The position numbers and the translations under genes were made by a program. Below the pieces are notes generated by a model. That model worked only from the letters and a program-made list of their open reading frames with translations, was not told where the DNA came from and searched no databases. From assembly GCA_049999765.1 (NCBI GenBank), contig JBNGIQ010008891.1:1-45570 (forward strand): 45,570 nt of DNA, given 5' to 3'. This document shows positions 34,187 to 45,452 of the stretch, piece after piece (position 1 is the stretch's first letter; each line of letters starts with the position of its first letter). The stretch comes from Phaeoceros laevis. Its lineage: Eukaryota > Anthocerotophyta > Anthocerotopsida > Notothyladales.

Positions 34187-34415
34187 CGGATCACAGATCT
34201 CAACTACGGCTCTCAATCGAAGAAGTCAGAAACATCTTTGAATGCACAGAATTGTTTGAAAGCAGGGTAAGCGCGTAGGTGGTGGTAAACCTCTCATCCA
34301 AGAGCATATTTCCACAAAGAAGTCCATAGCTACAGCTTTTTCAATCGATCTGAACTGCCACAAAGAAGTTGTCAATTATCATCTTGCTTGTCACTGGTAA
34401 TGAATCGAGGGAAAT
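34187..34415 (+). repeat. Dispersed repeat, copy 2
   Basis: The second copy of the repeat at 33455-33703, about 730 bp downstream in direct orientation. The pair might be old LTRs or solo copies of a repeat family; no coding region of a retroelement is seen between them. Confidence 0.8.
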
Positions 34416-35953
34416 ATGCAATATGTTGGGCTATCGCGGCCTACAAATTTATAAAGACAACACCTCCCGAGTGTAAGGCTTTGGAAGGCCTTCAAAATGA
34501 TAATGCATAAGTTGAAGATCACATTGAGCAAGCTCTCACTTCACCAATGTCATGCTTTGTCAAAAGGATGTTGTCATGATGATGATATTATATATTATAC
34601 TGTCCATTCGTGTGATAAATAGATTGGTCATTTGAATCTATACTATCAGTCACACATTATTTTGAAGCATAGTCATCTTTTTATAAATACCAATATTTAC
34701 CAATGCTATTTTTAAATTTTAAAAATGAAAAGACTTTCCCAGAATTTGTGTACGTGTATCATCACTTCAGAAGGTGTTACGACCTATTTATCATCAATGT
34801 ACAAAGAATTTCATTTCGTACAAAAATCTAAACTAGTACCGGGACCAACAGCCTCCGAGATAAGTTTTCTTCATGTAAGACTTGTAAGCTCATGGAGTGG
34901 TTTATGCACCCTCCGCTTTAGTATTGATTGTGATAGGGTATGGTGGCTAAACCTTCAGGTGACGAGTGCCTCCTCCATGAATCAATTTTGGATATGTGGA
35001 GAAAAAAATTGCTTGTTTAATACAATGTTCGCAACCTCCATAATGAATACAAAAAAACCACTCTTTCACAAAAATATTTCATGTTAGTTAAAACAACCCC
35101 TTGAGGGCTTAAGATTAGTGTCTTGGTCCACTTGGTATTAACGTAGCACCATCAACAAATGGCGAGGTTTTGACAAAAAAATTTTCTTTTGATGTTGTAT
35201 GGAAGGATGAACAAAGAATAGGAAGCCCATCCCTAAACCCATAGTGATAGATGAAAAAAAAAATAAAAAATGAAAAAATATGGTAGTAGTAGTAGTAGTA
35301 GTAGTAAAATTATATGGTGTCTAACCAACTCCACATCGGAATTGAACACCTCGCTAGGTATTTCAACCGGCAACTGGGAGCTCTTGTCCGGGGACGTTAA
35401 GCGACAACCGGGAGCCCTCGTCCAAGGACTTGAGTCTACTGTTTGGGGCTACAACCGTGAGGTTGCCGCGGTCCACCCGTCTGAGGACTACGACCGTGAA
35501 GCACGGCAGCGGACGATCCGGAGTGTGAGGGTTTTTTCGTGGCACAATGTTTCCCTTTTTCTTTTAGGCTTTGCAAAAGACAAGGAGGCACAATCGCTGT
35601 ACTGGCGTGGCTATGATCAACACCGCCTAGGCTACTGGCAGCACAGCTTTCCGGGAAAATGCTGAAAAAAGCTCTCTGATGTTGTACATCCTTTAATACC
35701 TTCTGAATCAACATCGAGCAGCTAGCTGCTAAGGAGTAACTTGTTAACGCTTCCAAGGATTGTGGTCAGATTAACGATGTAATGGTGCAGTTTGAAAAAA
35801 CGGTTAAGGCCTAAAAAAGGAATACTCTATTGAGGGATAAAATTCATTGTACAAATTTTAGGACATTGCCAAATCCAAGCTCCAAGGAAGAGAAGCTGAA
35901 ACTCCTCGGTAGGTCTCGGCCACCTTAAGTCCTTACGCTTCATAGCTATATAA
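34416..35953. other. AT-rich region with no recognisable gene
   Basis: Open frames are short and lack motifs. A (GTA)n microsatellite lies at about 35282-35305. Downstream, 35365-35510 has related GC-richer segments (CAACTGGGAGC, CAACCGGGAGC) that may be part of an unrecognised repeat. Confidence 0.45.
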
Positions 35954-37014
35954 GGCCCGTTTTAGACTACGCCCTCAAAATGCGTTGGCGCACGCTCATT
36001 GGTGAATCGATTGAGGGTGTGAAACGAACGGCCTCACCCTCAAAATGACGCGGCATCCACGTCAGGCCCCGTCACGCCCCCAAAACTTTGAGGCTTTGGG
36101 GGTCAGGGGGGGTCGACCCTCAAGGCTCCTCAATGACCCTCAAAGTACATGCTCCAATCCGAAGGGGCCACGTATGCACTTGTGGGCCATGTGACAAATG
36201 ATTGCCGCTTCAGGGATTATTTTAGGACATCTTGGGTTCCCGTCATTGTGATTGTGGCCAGGCAACATGGCGGGAAACGGTAGCGCAAAATTACAGCATC
36301 ACAAAATTGAACCATAATGCCTTGTAGTGTAGACACCCCCACACCAAATAAATCAGCAATCACAACAAGTCTATCACCTCCTGCCAAGCGTAGCAATGAC
36401 ATGCACACCTTGTCTTCTACTGGCATGGGCATCCGTTGCTGGGTTGTTTGGCTTGTCAAGTGTGGTCGCAACTGCTCACAAAGATAAAAGTATGTGTCCT
36501 TGGATATTCTCATGCGCTCCCTCCACATTTGAGGTGTGTGATGCTCTAACATATCCCTGGTGTATCCTTTGTAACGTGGTACTACCCACACTTGTTTAGG
36601 CAAATGCAACCCTGCTGCTCTAGCATCGAAGTTCCATAAAGCTATCAAACATGCCCTGGTTTGTATACGTCTTCGCCGTGTCTGAGCCTGTATAATGGAG
36701 ATACATATATGGAACGTGACAAAAAACATCATCAACAAGTGCAAGCGCTTATCATTGGCATCCATGATGAAGGTGGATTGTCGCTGGCCACCAAATACGT
36801 GTACAACAGGCCTACAAGAAACACCGGCCAGACAAAGACGCACACACGAATTCGAACGCTAAGAAGGTGAAGCATGTCACATGAGCAGGAACTCATGTGA
36901 CCCTCAAATCAGCGTGAAATGGCGTGACCTCCACCCTCAAAGTGATGTGGCCGGGACGGAGCTAAGGGCAACCCTCAAAATGCGTTTGAGGGTGCCCGTA
37001 GTCTGAAACGGGCC
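35954..37014. mobile_element. PIF/Harbinger DNA transposon, internally deleted (1,061 bp)
   Basis: The left terminus GGCCCGTTTTAGACTACG (35954) is matched by the right terminus read in reverse, GGCCCGTTTCAGACTACG (ending at 37014): 17 of 18 bases. The element is flanked by TAA at 35951-35953 and 37015-37017, the 3-bp target-site duplication of this superfamily. Subterminal CCCTCAAA motifs recur on both sides. Inside, the minus strand encodes a HARBI1-like N-terminal part. At 1.06 kb it lacks room for the full catalytic domain and the Myb-like partner, so it is probably non-autonomous. Confidence 0.93.
36217..36765 (-). pseudogene. Truncated PIF/Harbinger transposase (N-terminal part)
   Basis: Open frame of 182 aa from ATG at 36765 (MDANDKRLHLL). 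It contains RMRISKDTYFYLCEQLRPHL, a PVEDKVCMSLLRLAGGD segment and IADLFGVGVSTLQGIMVQFC, which match the N-terminal helix-turn-helix region of HARBI1-type transposases. It stops just after TMTGTQDVLK, before the first catalytic Asp region (usually a GAIDGTH motif). It is therefore a deletion product that could at most bind DNA. Confidence 0.85.
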
Positions 37015-37017
37015 TAA

Positions 37018-39597
37018 GCAGAATGAGAAGATGCCTCCAATTATCAAATATTTTTTTGGCGACTTAGGCACTTTATAGGAAACATAAAAAAGGATACAAG
37101 GAGGGGAGTTTATCCCCTTGGTCCAAGTATCAAATGTTCGACAAGATTTCTTGCGGTCAAGCTCTTTCAAGAGTACCTCACTTGTGATCAAAGACTTCGT
37201 GAGCTAGTAGCAAAACTGCTATACGATTGTGTTGTGTACTTGTAATTATAAGCCAATTTGCATAGGTTGCAATGGCTCTTGGCAAGCCCCCTCAAGGTAG
37301 AGGCAAGCCTCTTGGAAGTCATATTTTCAGCCTCTGTCGAAAGCTCAGTGAGCTTAATACAAAGGCTGGCCATGATGGTATTAACAAGCCCAATGGTGGC
37401 TACAAATGCCTTCCTTCAAGAAGTTTTACTTTATGGTGAGCTGATGGACGCTGGCCTAGAAATAATTTCCTAAAAAATGATTTTCCAATGTTGAACTGTA
37501 CCATCATTTTGTCGTACCCAGCTGGTTTGAGCACCCTTGCTATCTCCCCTACTATCCCGCCTGTCCAGGGAGGTGATCCAGAAAAAAATCCAATGTTGTG
37601 TTGAGAGCGCTCCATCCCCGACCATCATAACATCGTGAGCCCTTAGTGGTCAGCCCGTGAAAAGCTGCTAACCACTGCTGACTTGTCCCTATGGCTGTAT
37701 GCCACACGAAGGCCTGGATGTCATCCTTTCTCGTGTGACCCAACGGGCTATGATCTCGTAGCGTCCACTATTTAGGCCATGCGTATTCATCGTTGTGGTC
37801 CTTGTTACTACCGTCCTTGTGGACAATCAGTCCAGTGTTTTGCGTTCCTCCACGTCTAAGGATAGATAGTAGAGCTGGGAAGTATAGTGGTTTGTATATT
37901 TGGCCATTGAATTGAATATCATGGATATATTAACTAGAAATGCAACAAAAGTAGGAAATTATCTCTACCTTTCAAATTCTAGCCTCTTGTTAAAAACCAC
38001 GTAGTCAATATTTACGAGAACATAAGTTGTTGTTGGTTTTGTTGTTCATTTGAAGTAGTGGACAAGCTCGCTAGCTTGTGATCCTTAGGAGGAATAGATT
38101 CATCACATGGTGGAGGCATATTACAAGTTCAGCCGTCATCTTGCGAACTTCCTAACTACGTCTGCTGCTACCTCCAAACTATTTGGAGCTATTTCCATCC
38201 TGGAATCATGTAAAAGTTCAAGACGATGGAGGCATATACACAAGAGAAGAAACAAACGCAAAAATATGACGTATTATGTGGGTGCGACGCCACATGAGGC
38301 ATTTTCACTCACTGATTTTTTGAAATATGCTATAGGTCCCCTAGTCTTTTGCTTTGAAGACACTATGCACCTTGGCAAAGAGGAAGTGTTTTCTCAAGGA
38401 CATGGAAGATGTGCAAAAAATAGTATATGGACGTATAACTTCTCAAGTCCAGATCTTGTTCGTGTATGAAATACCTCATGAGCGCAGAATCATCTAAATA
38501 CGTTTAGCACAAAAACAACTTGTCTTCCATGTCCTCGATGCTTCCTCTTTGCCAAGGGTGTATATTGTCTTCAAAGGAAATGGAATAGCGGACATGTAGC
38601 GTAGTATAATACAGTAATGTCAAAGGAAAAGAGACCAAGCTGAAAGTGAAGATGGTCAAAGAGACCGGGGTTAGAAAAGTAGAAAAGTATAGATGGTCAG
38701 GACTAGGAAGATAGATAGAGTAAAAGATTAAAAATTAGAAAAGTATGGGTGAGTAAGCGTCAGTGGTGAAAGATAAGGCTTCTACATGAGGTAGATGAAA
38801 GGAGGTGAAGTACAAAGCTTCAACCTAAAGGTGAAGTTGAACTACAAGTAGAAGAGAGAAGAGAACTTGCACTCCAAGATGCAACCCCTTCAAGTTGAAG
38901 TTGTCCATGGCACACTTGAGATAAGACCATCTATGTGAGGTGGGAGAGAGAAGTGATTCACTCCTTTATTTTAAAAGAATCCACAAACTTTCACTTTAGG
39001 AGAAGAAGCATGCCATGAAGCTGTGAACCCAACCAAAAGCTCCACCTGGAAAGGAGAAGAATGAAAGTAGTTTTGTGGTAGTAAGAAGGCGTGGGACTCT
39101 TTGCAAAAATTCTATTCAAAGTAGTGGACAAGGTTGACTTGGGTTTTGACGAAACGGGAGGGTGTTGTGTGTCACGAGATTGCAATAGTTGTGGAAGGAG
39201 AAGGAAGCATCAACTGTAGCTGTAGCTGTAGCTGAGCTCTAAATTTAGGGACGTGGTGTGTCACAAGCAGCAGGCAAGGAGAATCAAAATAGGCGTTTAG
39301 CGAGTTGATTGAAGGAGACACAACGTCATGGCACCTCAAAAAACCGGTGTGCACATCCGATACGATAAAATTGGAACATGGCCGGAATCGGCTGCACTGT
39401 AATGCCCAAGTGGCGACTCGGTTTCGACGTAAGAGCCCAGGATGGGGCGCGTGCCCAGTGGGGCCTCTCCGTAAGTTACCACTATTTCACGGTCGTGGAA
39501 GCTTACCACCGAGGACGGGGATCGCGGGCGGCGGGCTGGGGCCTCAAGCCATAAACCCGCCTCTCGGTGGCGTGCTCGGCGCTTCTCTCTCTCTAAC
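37018..39597. other. AT-rich region with foldback, no recognisable gene
   Basis: Short open frames only. A foldback lies at 38353-38575 (listed separately). A purine-rich stretch runs about 38620-38900. The right end (39304-39597) becomes GC-richer as the SAMDC promoter begins. Confidence 0.45.
38353..38575. repeat. Imperfect inverted repeat (foldback), about 55-bp arms
   Basis: Left arm 38353-38409 (TTTGAAGACACTATGCACC ... GGACATGGAAGA) pairs with right arm 38522-38575 over nearly its whole length. It includes a perfect 16-nt core TTGGCAAAGAGGAAG(C/T) and a perfect GGACATGGAAGA block, interrupted by one 4-nt bulge. The spacer is about 112 bp. Confidence 0.8.
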
Positions 39598-39604
39598 TAT
39601 ATAA
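39598..39604 (+). promoter_or_regulatory. Probable TATA box of SAMDC
   Basis: TATATAA lies about 395 bp upstream of the tiny uORF and is preceded by a CT-rich run (TCTCTCTCTCTAAC). The sequence downstream is a GC-rich leader, as expected for the long SAMDC 5' UTR. Position-based inference. Confidence 0.5.
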
Positions 39605-39993
39605 TGCCCTCCCCCTTCCATGCACTCTCATTCTGTTTTCGTAGACGCCGTTCCAAGTGTTCTCTCCCCTGCGCCGTTTCCCCTGCCGCCGTTAACCTTC
39701 CTCCGAGCACGCGCGCGGCCTGCCTTCTTGCGGCGCCTCGGATTCTGCTTCTCCTTGTTGTGTTGCTTCTTCTGTGTGCAAATCCGTGTGGTTACTCCTT
39801 TGTGCGCTGCTGTTCTCGCCCCCGGCGGTGGACGCTCTGCTTTGCGTGGAGGAAGGAGGGAGAGCTTCTTGGCGGTGCTATTGTTTTGTTGTGGAAAGGG
39901 TTTGGTAGTGATCTTGCAGTGGCGGCGGTGTGGAGAGGCTAGGCGAGGGGGCCTGTGGAGTGCAACCACGGCGGGTGGAAGCTTTCAGTCCGG

Positions 39994-39999
39994 ATGTGA
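39994..39999 (+). CDS. Tiny uORF of SAMDC (start-stop ATG TGA)
   Basis: An ATG followed directly by TGA. The last base of the stop is the first base of the small uORF's ATG (ATGTGATG). The one-base tiny/small uORF overlap is a known feature of plant SAMDC leaders; here the tiny uORF has shrunk to a bare start-stop. Confidence 0.7.
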   Translation: M

Positions 40000-40142
40000 T
40001 GGGCGGAAGCAGGCTTCTAGGTTCCGTGTATCAGCACGAAGGTCCTACATGCGATAATCTGATTGAGGACATCCGGCCGCGAGGGGGCATCGAGAAGTTC
40101 CGCAGCGCTGCATACAGCGATTGCGGCCGGGAGCCATCCTGA
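39999..40142 (+). CDS. SAMDC conserved small uORF peptide (47 aa)
   Basis: Encodes a 47-residue peptide starting MGGSRLLGSVYQHEG. Its C-terminal part EDIRPRGGIEKFRSAAYSDC is the hallmark of the plant SAMDC upstream peptide that represses translation of the main frame when polyamines are high. The stop is 148 nt before the main ATG. Strong family match by eye. Confidence 0.92.
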   Translation: MGGSRLLGSVYQHEGPTCDNLIEDIRPRGGIEKFRSAAYSDCGREPS

Positions 40143-40290
40143 TACACCTTCCTAAAAAGCTTGCAACCGCAGATTGTGGAGGAGATTGGAGGAGGGCTGT
40201 GGTTGAGTCTGGTTGCTTAATTCTGCGTGGTTCCTTGTGTTTGTGGCCGTGAGAGGCTGCGTGAGGCGGGTGAGGAGGGAGTGGTTAGGG

Positions 40291-41592
40291 ATGGGGGTGC
40301 CTTTTGTCCAGGAGGTGAGGTCCGAGAGTGAGAGTTTGCCCTGCTTCGGGTTTGAGGGCTTTGAGAAGAGGCTGGAGGTCCAATTCTCTCCTGCTCCAGC
40401 CTCGGTTGATCCCAAAGGAGTTGGCCTGAGGGCGATGCCCCGGGGGGAGATCGATGGAATGCTCAAGGCGGCTGAGTGCACCATTGTATCGCAGTGGTCC
40501 ACCGACCAGGTGGATTCTTATGTTCTTAGCGAGTCGTCCCTGTTTGTGCAGCCCGCCCTGATTGTCCTCAAGACTTGTGGGACAACTCAGTTGCTCCAGG
40601 TCCTCCCCTTGCTGCTTGAATCAGCAGGTCGGCTGCAGATGGAACCCCTTGCAGCTAAGTACACCCGGGGCTCCTTTATTTTTCCGGAAGCGCAGCCTTT
40701 TCCACACAACAGCTTCACGGAGGAGGTGAAGTACCTGGAAAACTTCTTCGGCCATTTGGGAGCGGGAGGGAAGTCCTTCATTCTGGGGGATGATTCGGTG
40801 GCTCATAAGTGGCATATTTATTACGCCGCAGCGGAGGATATTGTCTTTCCCTCTCAGCACCAGCAGAGCTTCACACTGGAGGTGTGCATGTCCGAGCTTG
40901 ACCAAGGCAAGGCGTCGCTCTTTGAGAAGTCCTGCCACGCATCTGGCAAGGAGATGACGGAGGCGTCTGGGATAAATTTGTTGCTGCCGGGGTCACAGAT
41001 CTGTGACTTTGCCTTTGATCCCTGCGGCTACAGCATGAATGGTTTGAGCAGGGGAGCAACCGGTGGAGCGCAACACTCCACAATTCACGTTACTCCGGAA
41101 GCTGGCTTCAGTTACGCCAGCTTTGAGGCCATGGGCTATGGCCCGCAGGACACTGATCTGCAAGGACTAGTGGACAGAGTGGCTCTGGTCTTCAAGCCGG
41201 AGGTATTCTCGGTGGCATTGTTCGCAGGTGGTGGGGGACAGGACATCACCCGTTCTTCCTGGAGTGCCTCTGTCCGGCCTCGTGGCTACTCTTGCTCCGG
41301 CACCAGCCGCGAGGTGTTCGGCGACGGTAGCGTGGTGGTTTATCATACATACAAGAGGGCTACTGCTCGCACCACCTCAGGAGGAACGGTGGAACCGCTT
41401 CCTTTGTTCCAGCAGCAGCCCAGAGCAGCGGATGGAGATTTTGTGACTTGCAAGGGCTCCTCCAACAAAGGAGGACTCATCAAGGCTGAAGCTGAATCCG
41501 AACGTCTGTGTTTGCCTCCATGTGCATCGGCTCTGCAGCGGGCAACACGGTCCGATTTGTGCTGCCTTCCTATAAATCGTGTAGTTGTGTAG
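40291..41592 (+). CDS. SAMDC: S-adenosylmethionine decarboxylase proenzyme
   Basis: Intronless, 433 aa. It makes decarboxylated AdoMet, the aminopropyl donor for spermidine and spermine, in the cytosol. The self-cleavage site YVLSESSLFV is present: cleavage is expected between Glu81 and Ser82, the Ser becoming the pyruvoyl group. KTCGTT (catalytic Cys96) and GFSYASFE near the C-terminal active-site strand are present. The start MGVPFVQEV precedes the conserved GFEGFEKRLEV; longer frames upstream lack an ATG. At 433 aa it is longer than most plant forms (about 350-390) because of a Ser/Gln-rich tail with no recognised domain. Expression is expected to be under polyamine-dependent translational control through the two uORFs. 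Confidence 0.96.
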   Translation: MGVPFVQEVRSESESLPCFGFEGFEKRLEVQFSPAPASVDPKGVGLRAMPRGEIDGMLKAAECTIVSQWSTDQVDSYVLSESSLFVQPALIVLKTCGTTQLLQVLPLLLESAGRLQMEPLAAKYTRGSFIFPEAQPFPHNSFTEEVKYLENFFGHLGAGGKSFILGDDSVAHKWHIYYAAAEDIVFPSQHQQSFTLEVCMSELDQGKASLFEKSCHASGKEMTEASGINLLLPGSQICDFAFDPCGYSMNGLSRGATGGAQHSTIHVTPEAGFSYASFEAMGYGPQDTDLQGLVDRVALVFKPEVFSVALFAGGGGQDITRSSWSASVRPRGYSCSGTSREVFGDGSVVVYHTYKRATARTTSGGTVEPLPLFQQQPRAADGDFVTCKGSSNKGGLIKAEAESERLCLPPCASALQRATRSDLCCLPINRVVV

Positions 41593-44244
41593 TGGTAGCT
41601 AGACTATGCGTCTTTAGTGTTTGCCTGATATGTTCTAGCTCTCCAAGTTTGGACTTGGTGGATCTTTTTACGAAGTGTGTGCCCTCCGCATGCCTCTTCA
41701 TATACTTTGTTTGTGCACGCACACAAAATTTTACTGAGAAGTGTCTCAGATCTGATGGGTTGACGATTCCACCATTGGTTCTCTACTGTATAGCTTGTGG
41801 CCCCTCCATTTGCGCAACATCTGGCTCGTGTCTTCACTGTTTGAGCGTGTCATGACTGCTGTGGAAAGACTGTTCACCGTGCTTACTTCCCCCGAGGAAA
41901 CAGTGGAATTGGAAGACGGCCGGGAGGGGAATTTTCCTGTTAGATTGGTTGGCGCTGCAGTCACTATCTTGTCGTCTATGCGCCTCACGTGTTCTTGCAC
42001 AAATCGATGAAGCCAGGTGATGTCACAGGTTACCCCAACCTTGTCGTCGTGTGTGAGAAACCTGGCCATTTTTTTTTCCGCTGGAGAATGAAAGTCACTT
42101 CCGTACGTGCCCAGTTCTGCTGTGGTAGTTAAAAAACCAGAGTGGAAAGGCGTCACAGATCTTCATGATAAGTTCGATTCTGGGGGCCACGCTTTCCGCT
42201 TTGCAGGGGCACCATGAACCCCTCATCATGAGCTTGACAATAGAGACAAGGCTCCAATGTCTCAAACTGAAGACTACCTCAAAACAATGTGTATCTTAGC
42301 TGAAGGGGAAAACAGATGGAGAAGGCGGGGTGCAATACTGGTGTGCCTTTTGCCACAATTCTCCTCTCCAGCCAGATCATTCTTAGGCCAGCTGCAGCCT
42401 CTCATTTCATATGATTCAGTCATCAGCCCAGTATCCCATCACTCAAGCATCAACATGGCTGGACCATGCTTGGCGTTATCTCATCATCCTGCTCGATGCA
42501 CCGCACCACACCACAAAAGCGGCAAAACAAAAGAGTACTTGTCCACTCTCAAGTCCAAACGTAGACAAGGCCTCTACTTTTGTGTGCCTTAGTTGGCGCC
42601 ACCAATGTACCTTGTGACTTCTCAGTTGGCCATCCCTTTGGAGCCACTGCATTTCCTGCCACATTATCCGGTGCTGTACTACACTCAGCATGGTTGATAG
42701 AAAAGCTAGCACATATGGCTATTGCAGGTTTTTTGAAGTACAATATACTCCACACCCAAGATCTCTCAAAAGAAAAAGCGGGTGGACATCCCGCTTTTGC
42801 TTTGTTTACTTCTACATTGTTGCAAAAAGACAAGTGTTTTTTCAATGCAAAAAAAGGACTCCAAGTAGTCACCACTTTGGCTCTTGCCTCTGCACCTGCT
42901 CCGTACTTTGACACTTGGGCCCACTTGACTCTTGGCAAAGTAGTCTCTACTTGACTCTTGGGTAGTCCAGAAGATATCCAGCTAGCACTCTGCATTTTGA
43001 AATCTTGCTATGCAAAATTAGATGACCCTGAGATTACTCAACTTCTTGATATTTCCCTAATACCAAAAGAATTCTGGCAAAAGAAGAGCAACATTTTTAT
43101 GGTTTTTGCTATGCAATGAACCATCATACTCGCAAAGGTCTTCCTTCGTTCTTTTGCTTCTTAGAATGATCAAAGATAGATGTGTGATCTGAATAATTGT
43201 ATGTGGACCTTGTGTAGTCTACTTTCTGCCCACACAAGGATATCCTCTTATTCAAATTCTTTTATCTTCTTCTATTTAATGGCTTTCAGCTCAATGGGTG
43301 ATCATCTAGCATGTCCTAGGGATAAAAAGACGTGACGTGAAGCTGCTTGGTAGTGCTGTTTAACAACACCCAAGGTTAATGAAGCAACTCTAAATTTGTT
43401 GGATGGTTTAGATTTGTTATACAAGAAAAGTAGTTGGTTGATTTACAATTTGTTTTGCAAGATATATGGAGATGGTTTAAGAGTTGGTGAAGATAGTAGA
43501 GAAGTTTAATTTTAATATGGAAGAGCTATCCTAAATAAGAATTGATAGGAACATACATAAATGTAATAAAAATTGATAATCATGTATATAAATAGAAGAT
43601 AGGAGTTAAATTATGGTGTAGAAGTGAAGTAGATGTAGTGAAGGTCGTTGCACAGATGGTTGGGTTCCTGGAGGAGACAATTGCAAAATTCCCACTATAG
43701 TGGAGACATGATAATAAGCATCTCAATTTCCATATCTATTGTTAAATCAACCTCTTTTATTTTTTTCTACTTTTCTCTTACATTCTCTGATTTCATCTAC
43801 ACATACATGTTTTACATTTCCTAATTCAAGCTCTTCGCTAGTTTCACTTGATATATAGGTAAAGTGTCTTTTAATTATACATCAAGTATTTTTGTGCACA
43901 ACCTTCCAATACATTTTTCGAGTTGCCTCTTTACACTCTTTATAGTCTGTGCTAAAGTTTCATGACCCTCTTTGCACTATGTGGTTATAGTCTCTAGATC
44001 TGCTTCTAAAGTTTCATGAACCTCGCTAAAGTTTCATGACCCTCTCTACACTATGCGGTTAGTGCTTCTTAAGTTTCATGAACCTCTGTACATTTTGTGT
44101 ATTTCATATTTCGGACATATATTATATATCGCGGCCCGTTAGTTGTCACAAAGTAACACCAGAAATAAGATACATATACATCCTCACCAGAAATAAGATA
44201 CATATACATCCTTGTTTTGTGCATACATATACATCCTTGTTTTC
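41593..44244. other. SAMDC 3' flank, then AT-rich region without recognisable genes
   Basis: The first few hundred bases are the probable SAMDC 3' UTR. Further right, open frames such as 42580-42954 (+) have no motif I recognise. Around 43950-44090 the phrase AAGTTTCATGA(C/A)CCTC recurs four times. Confidence 0.45.
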
Positions 44245-44616
44245 TGCTGATATACTATACTCATTAGTATTTCAACTTTCTATTCTTGTATAATCTCATG
44301 TCCACCTTCCTGTACTTGCTAATTGTTTTTTTGCTTTTTTCAATTCTTTTCTATTCTTGTCTTGTGTTCGCTGAAAATAAGTTTGGTCTTTCCTATTTCT
44401 TGAGTAACAGTCGATTAGAATCGAATCAAGTGCTGATTTACTATACTCATTAGTATTTCAACTTTCTATTCTTATATAATCTCACGTCCATCTCCCTGTA
44501 CTTGCTAATTGTTTTTTTGCTTTTTTCAATTCCTTTCTATTCTTGTCTTGTGTTCGGTGAAAATAAGTTTGGTCTTTCCTATTTCTTGAGTTAGAGTAGA
44601 TTAGAATCGAATCAAG
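44245..44616 (+). repeat. 186-bp tandem duplication
   Basis: Two head-to-tail copies (44245-44430 and 44431-44616), each starting TGCTGAT and ending GAATCGAATCAAG, with few differences. Confidence 0.9.
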
Positions 44617-44756
44617 TTTTGTACGCATTGCGAACTGAGTGTGTATCCTAGCGTTTCTTTCACTCGGCAAATTTAGGAAACGTATTGGGATTTTAGGCAA
44701 TGCAGGTTATGGCTGCCAGCTAGCTAGATATGCTAGATGGCGATGCAGCCAGGCAA

Positions 44757-44815
44757 TAGCAAGCCTATTGCGGCTAGCAGTAGCAAGCCTATTGCGACTA
44801 GCAGTAGCAAGCCTA
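44757..44815 (+). repeat. 24-bp minisatellite
   Basis: About 2.5 copies of a unit beginning TAGCAAGCCTATTGCG and ending CTAGCAG. Confidence 0.85.
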
Positions 44816-45414
44816 GTCAGAGAGGACCCAAGACACTACGATTGCGGCCAAACTTGCTGTTGTAGCAAGTCGGGACTCGAGGGAGAGCATGGTGGGTAGA
44901 AGTCTAATGGGCAACCAGACTGCGTGGTGGCGGCACTGGCGGGTTGGCGGGTTCTGTGGTGCCGATTGAAGGTGTGCATCTGCAGGGTTTTAAGAATGAC
45001 TAACCTAACTCAACTCCTTAACGGTGCAAACCAAATAAATGCAAATAAATGTCAGACAGCTTGTGATAAGAGACGGAAGAAATCGACGTATATTTTGTAT
45101 CCGTTTCTTATGACCAATTTTAAGTATGTTTCTAATAACACCGCCTATTTCTACATGATCAATTCCCTTGTGGAGTTAGTATTGCGCGGCTCTTTTCTAC
45201 TACGACTACTACTTATTAATGCTTTTTCATTCCATTTTTGCCTTCCTCAAATTTCACTAATCATTCTTTTTTTTAAAATTTGTTTCTATTTTCACATTGC
45301 CAACAAATAATGAAAAATATGTATTGCACATGCAACACATCATATAAAAAAATTGTGTTACCCCTTCTCAACTTATCAAAACTTATCCAAACTTTACATA
45401 TGACCCCACCTCAA

Positions 45415-45452
45415 CCTTAGTTGCCGAAGCGTACCTTAGTTGCCGAAGCGTA
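45415..45452 (+). repeat. 19-bp tandem duplication
   Basis: Two copies of CCTTAGTTGCCGAAGCGTA, followed by a partial ATACCGAAGCG. The surrounding sequence to the window end shows no gene. Confidence 0.85.

Noticed and set aside
38107-38469. 120-codon plus-strand open frame
   Set aside because: It runs through one arm of the foldback; no motif, so more likely chance or a relic.
41746-42156. 136-codon minus-strand open frame downstream of SAMDC
   Set aside because: It overlaps the probable SAMDC 3' UTR in antisense, with no motif or homology seen.
42580-42954. 124-codon plus-strand open frame
   Set aside because: No recognisable domain, and it lies in repeat-rich sequence; it may be transposon debris but no termini were found.
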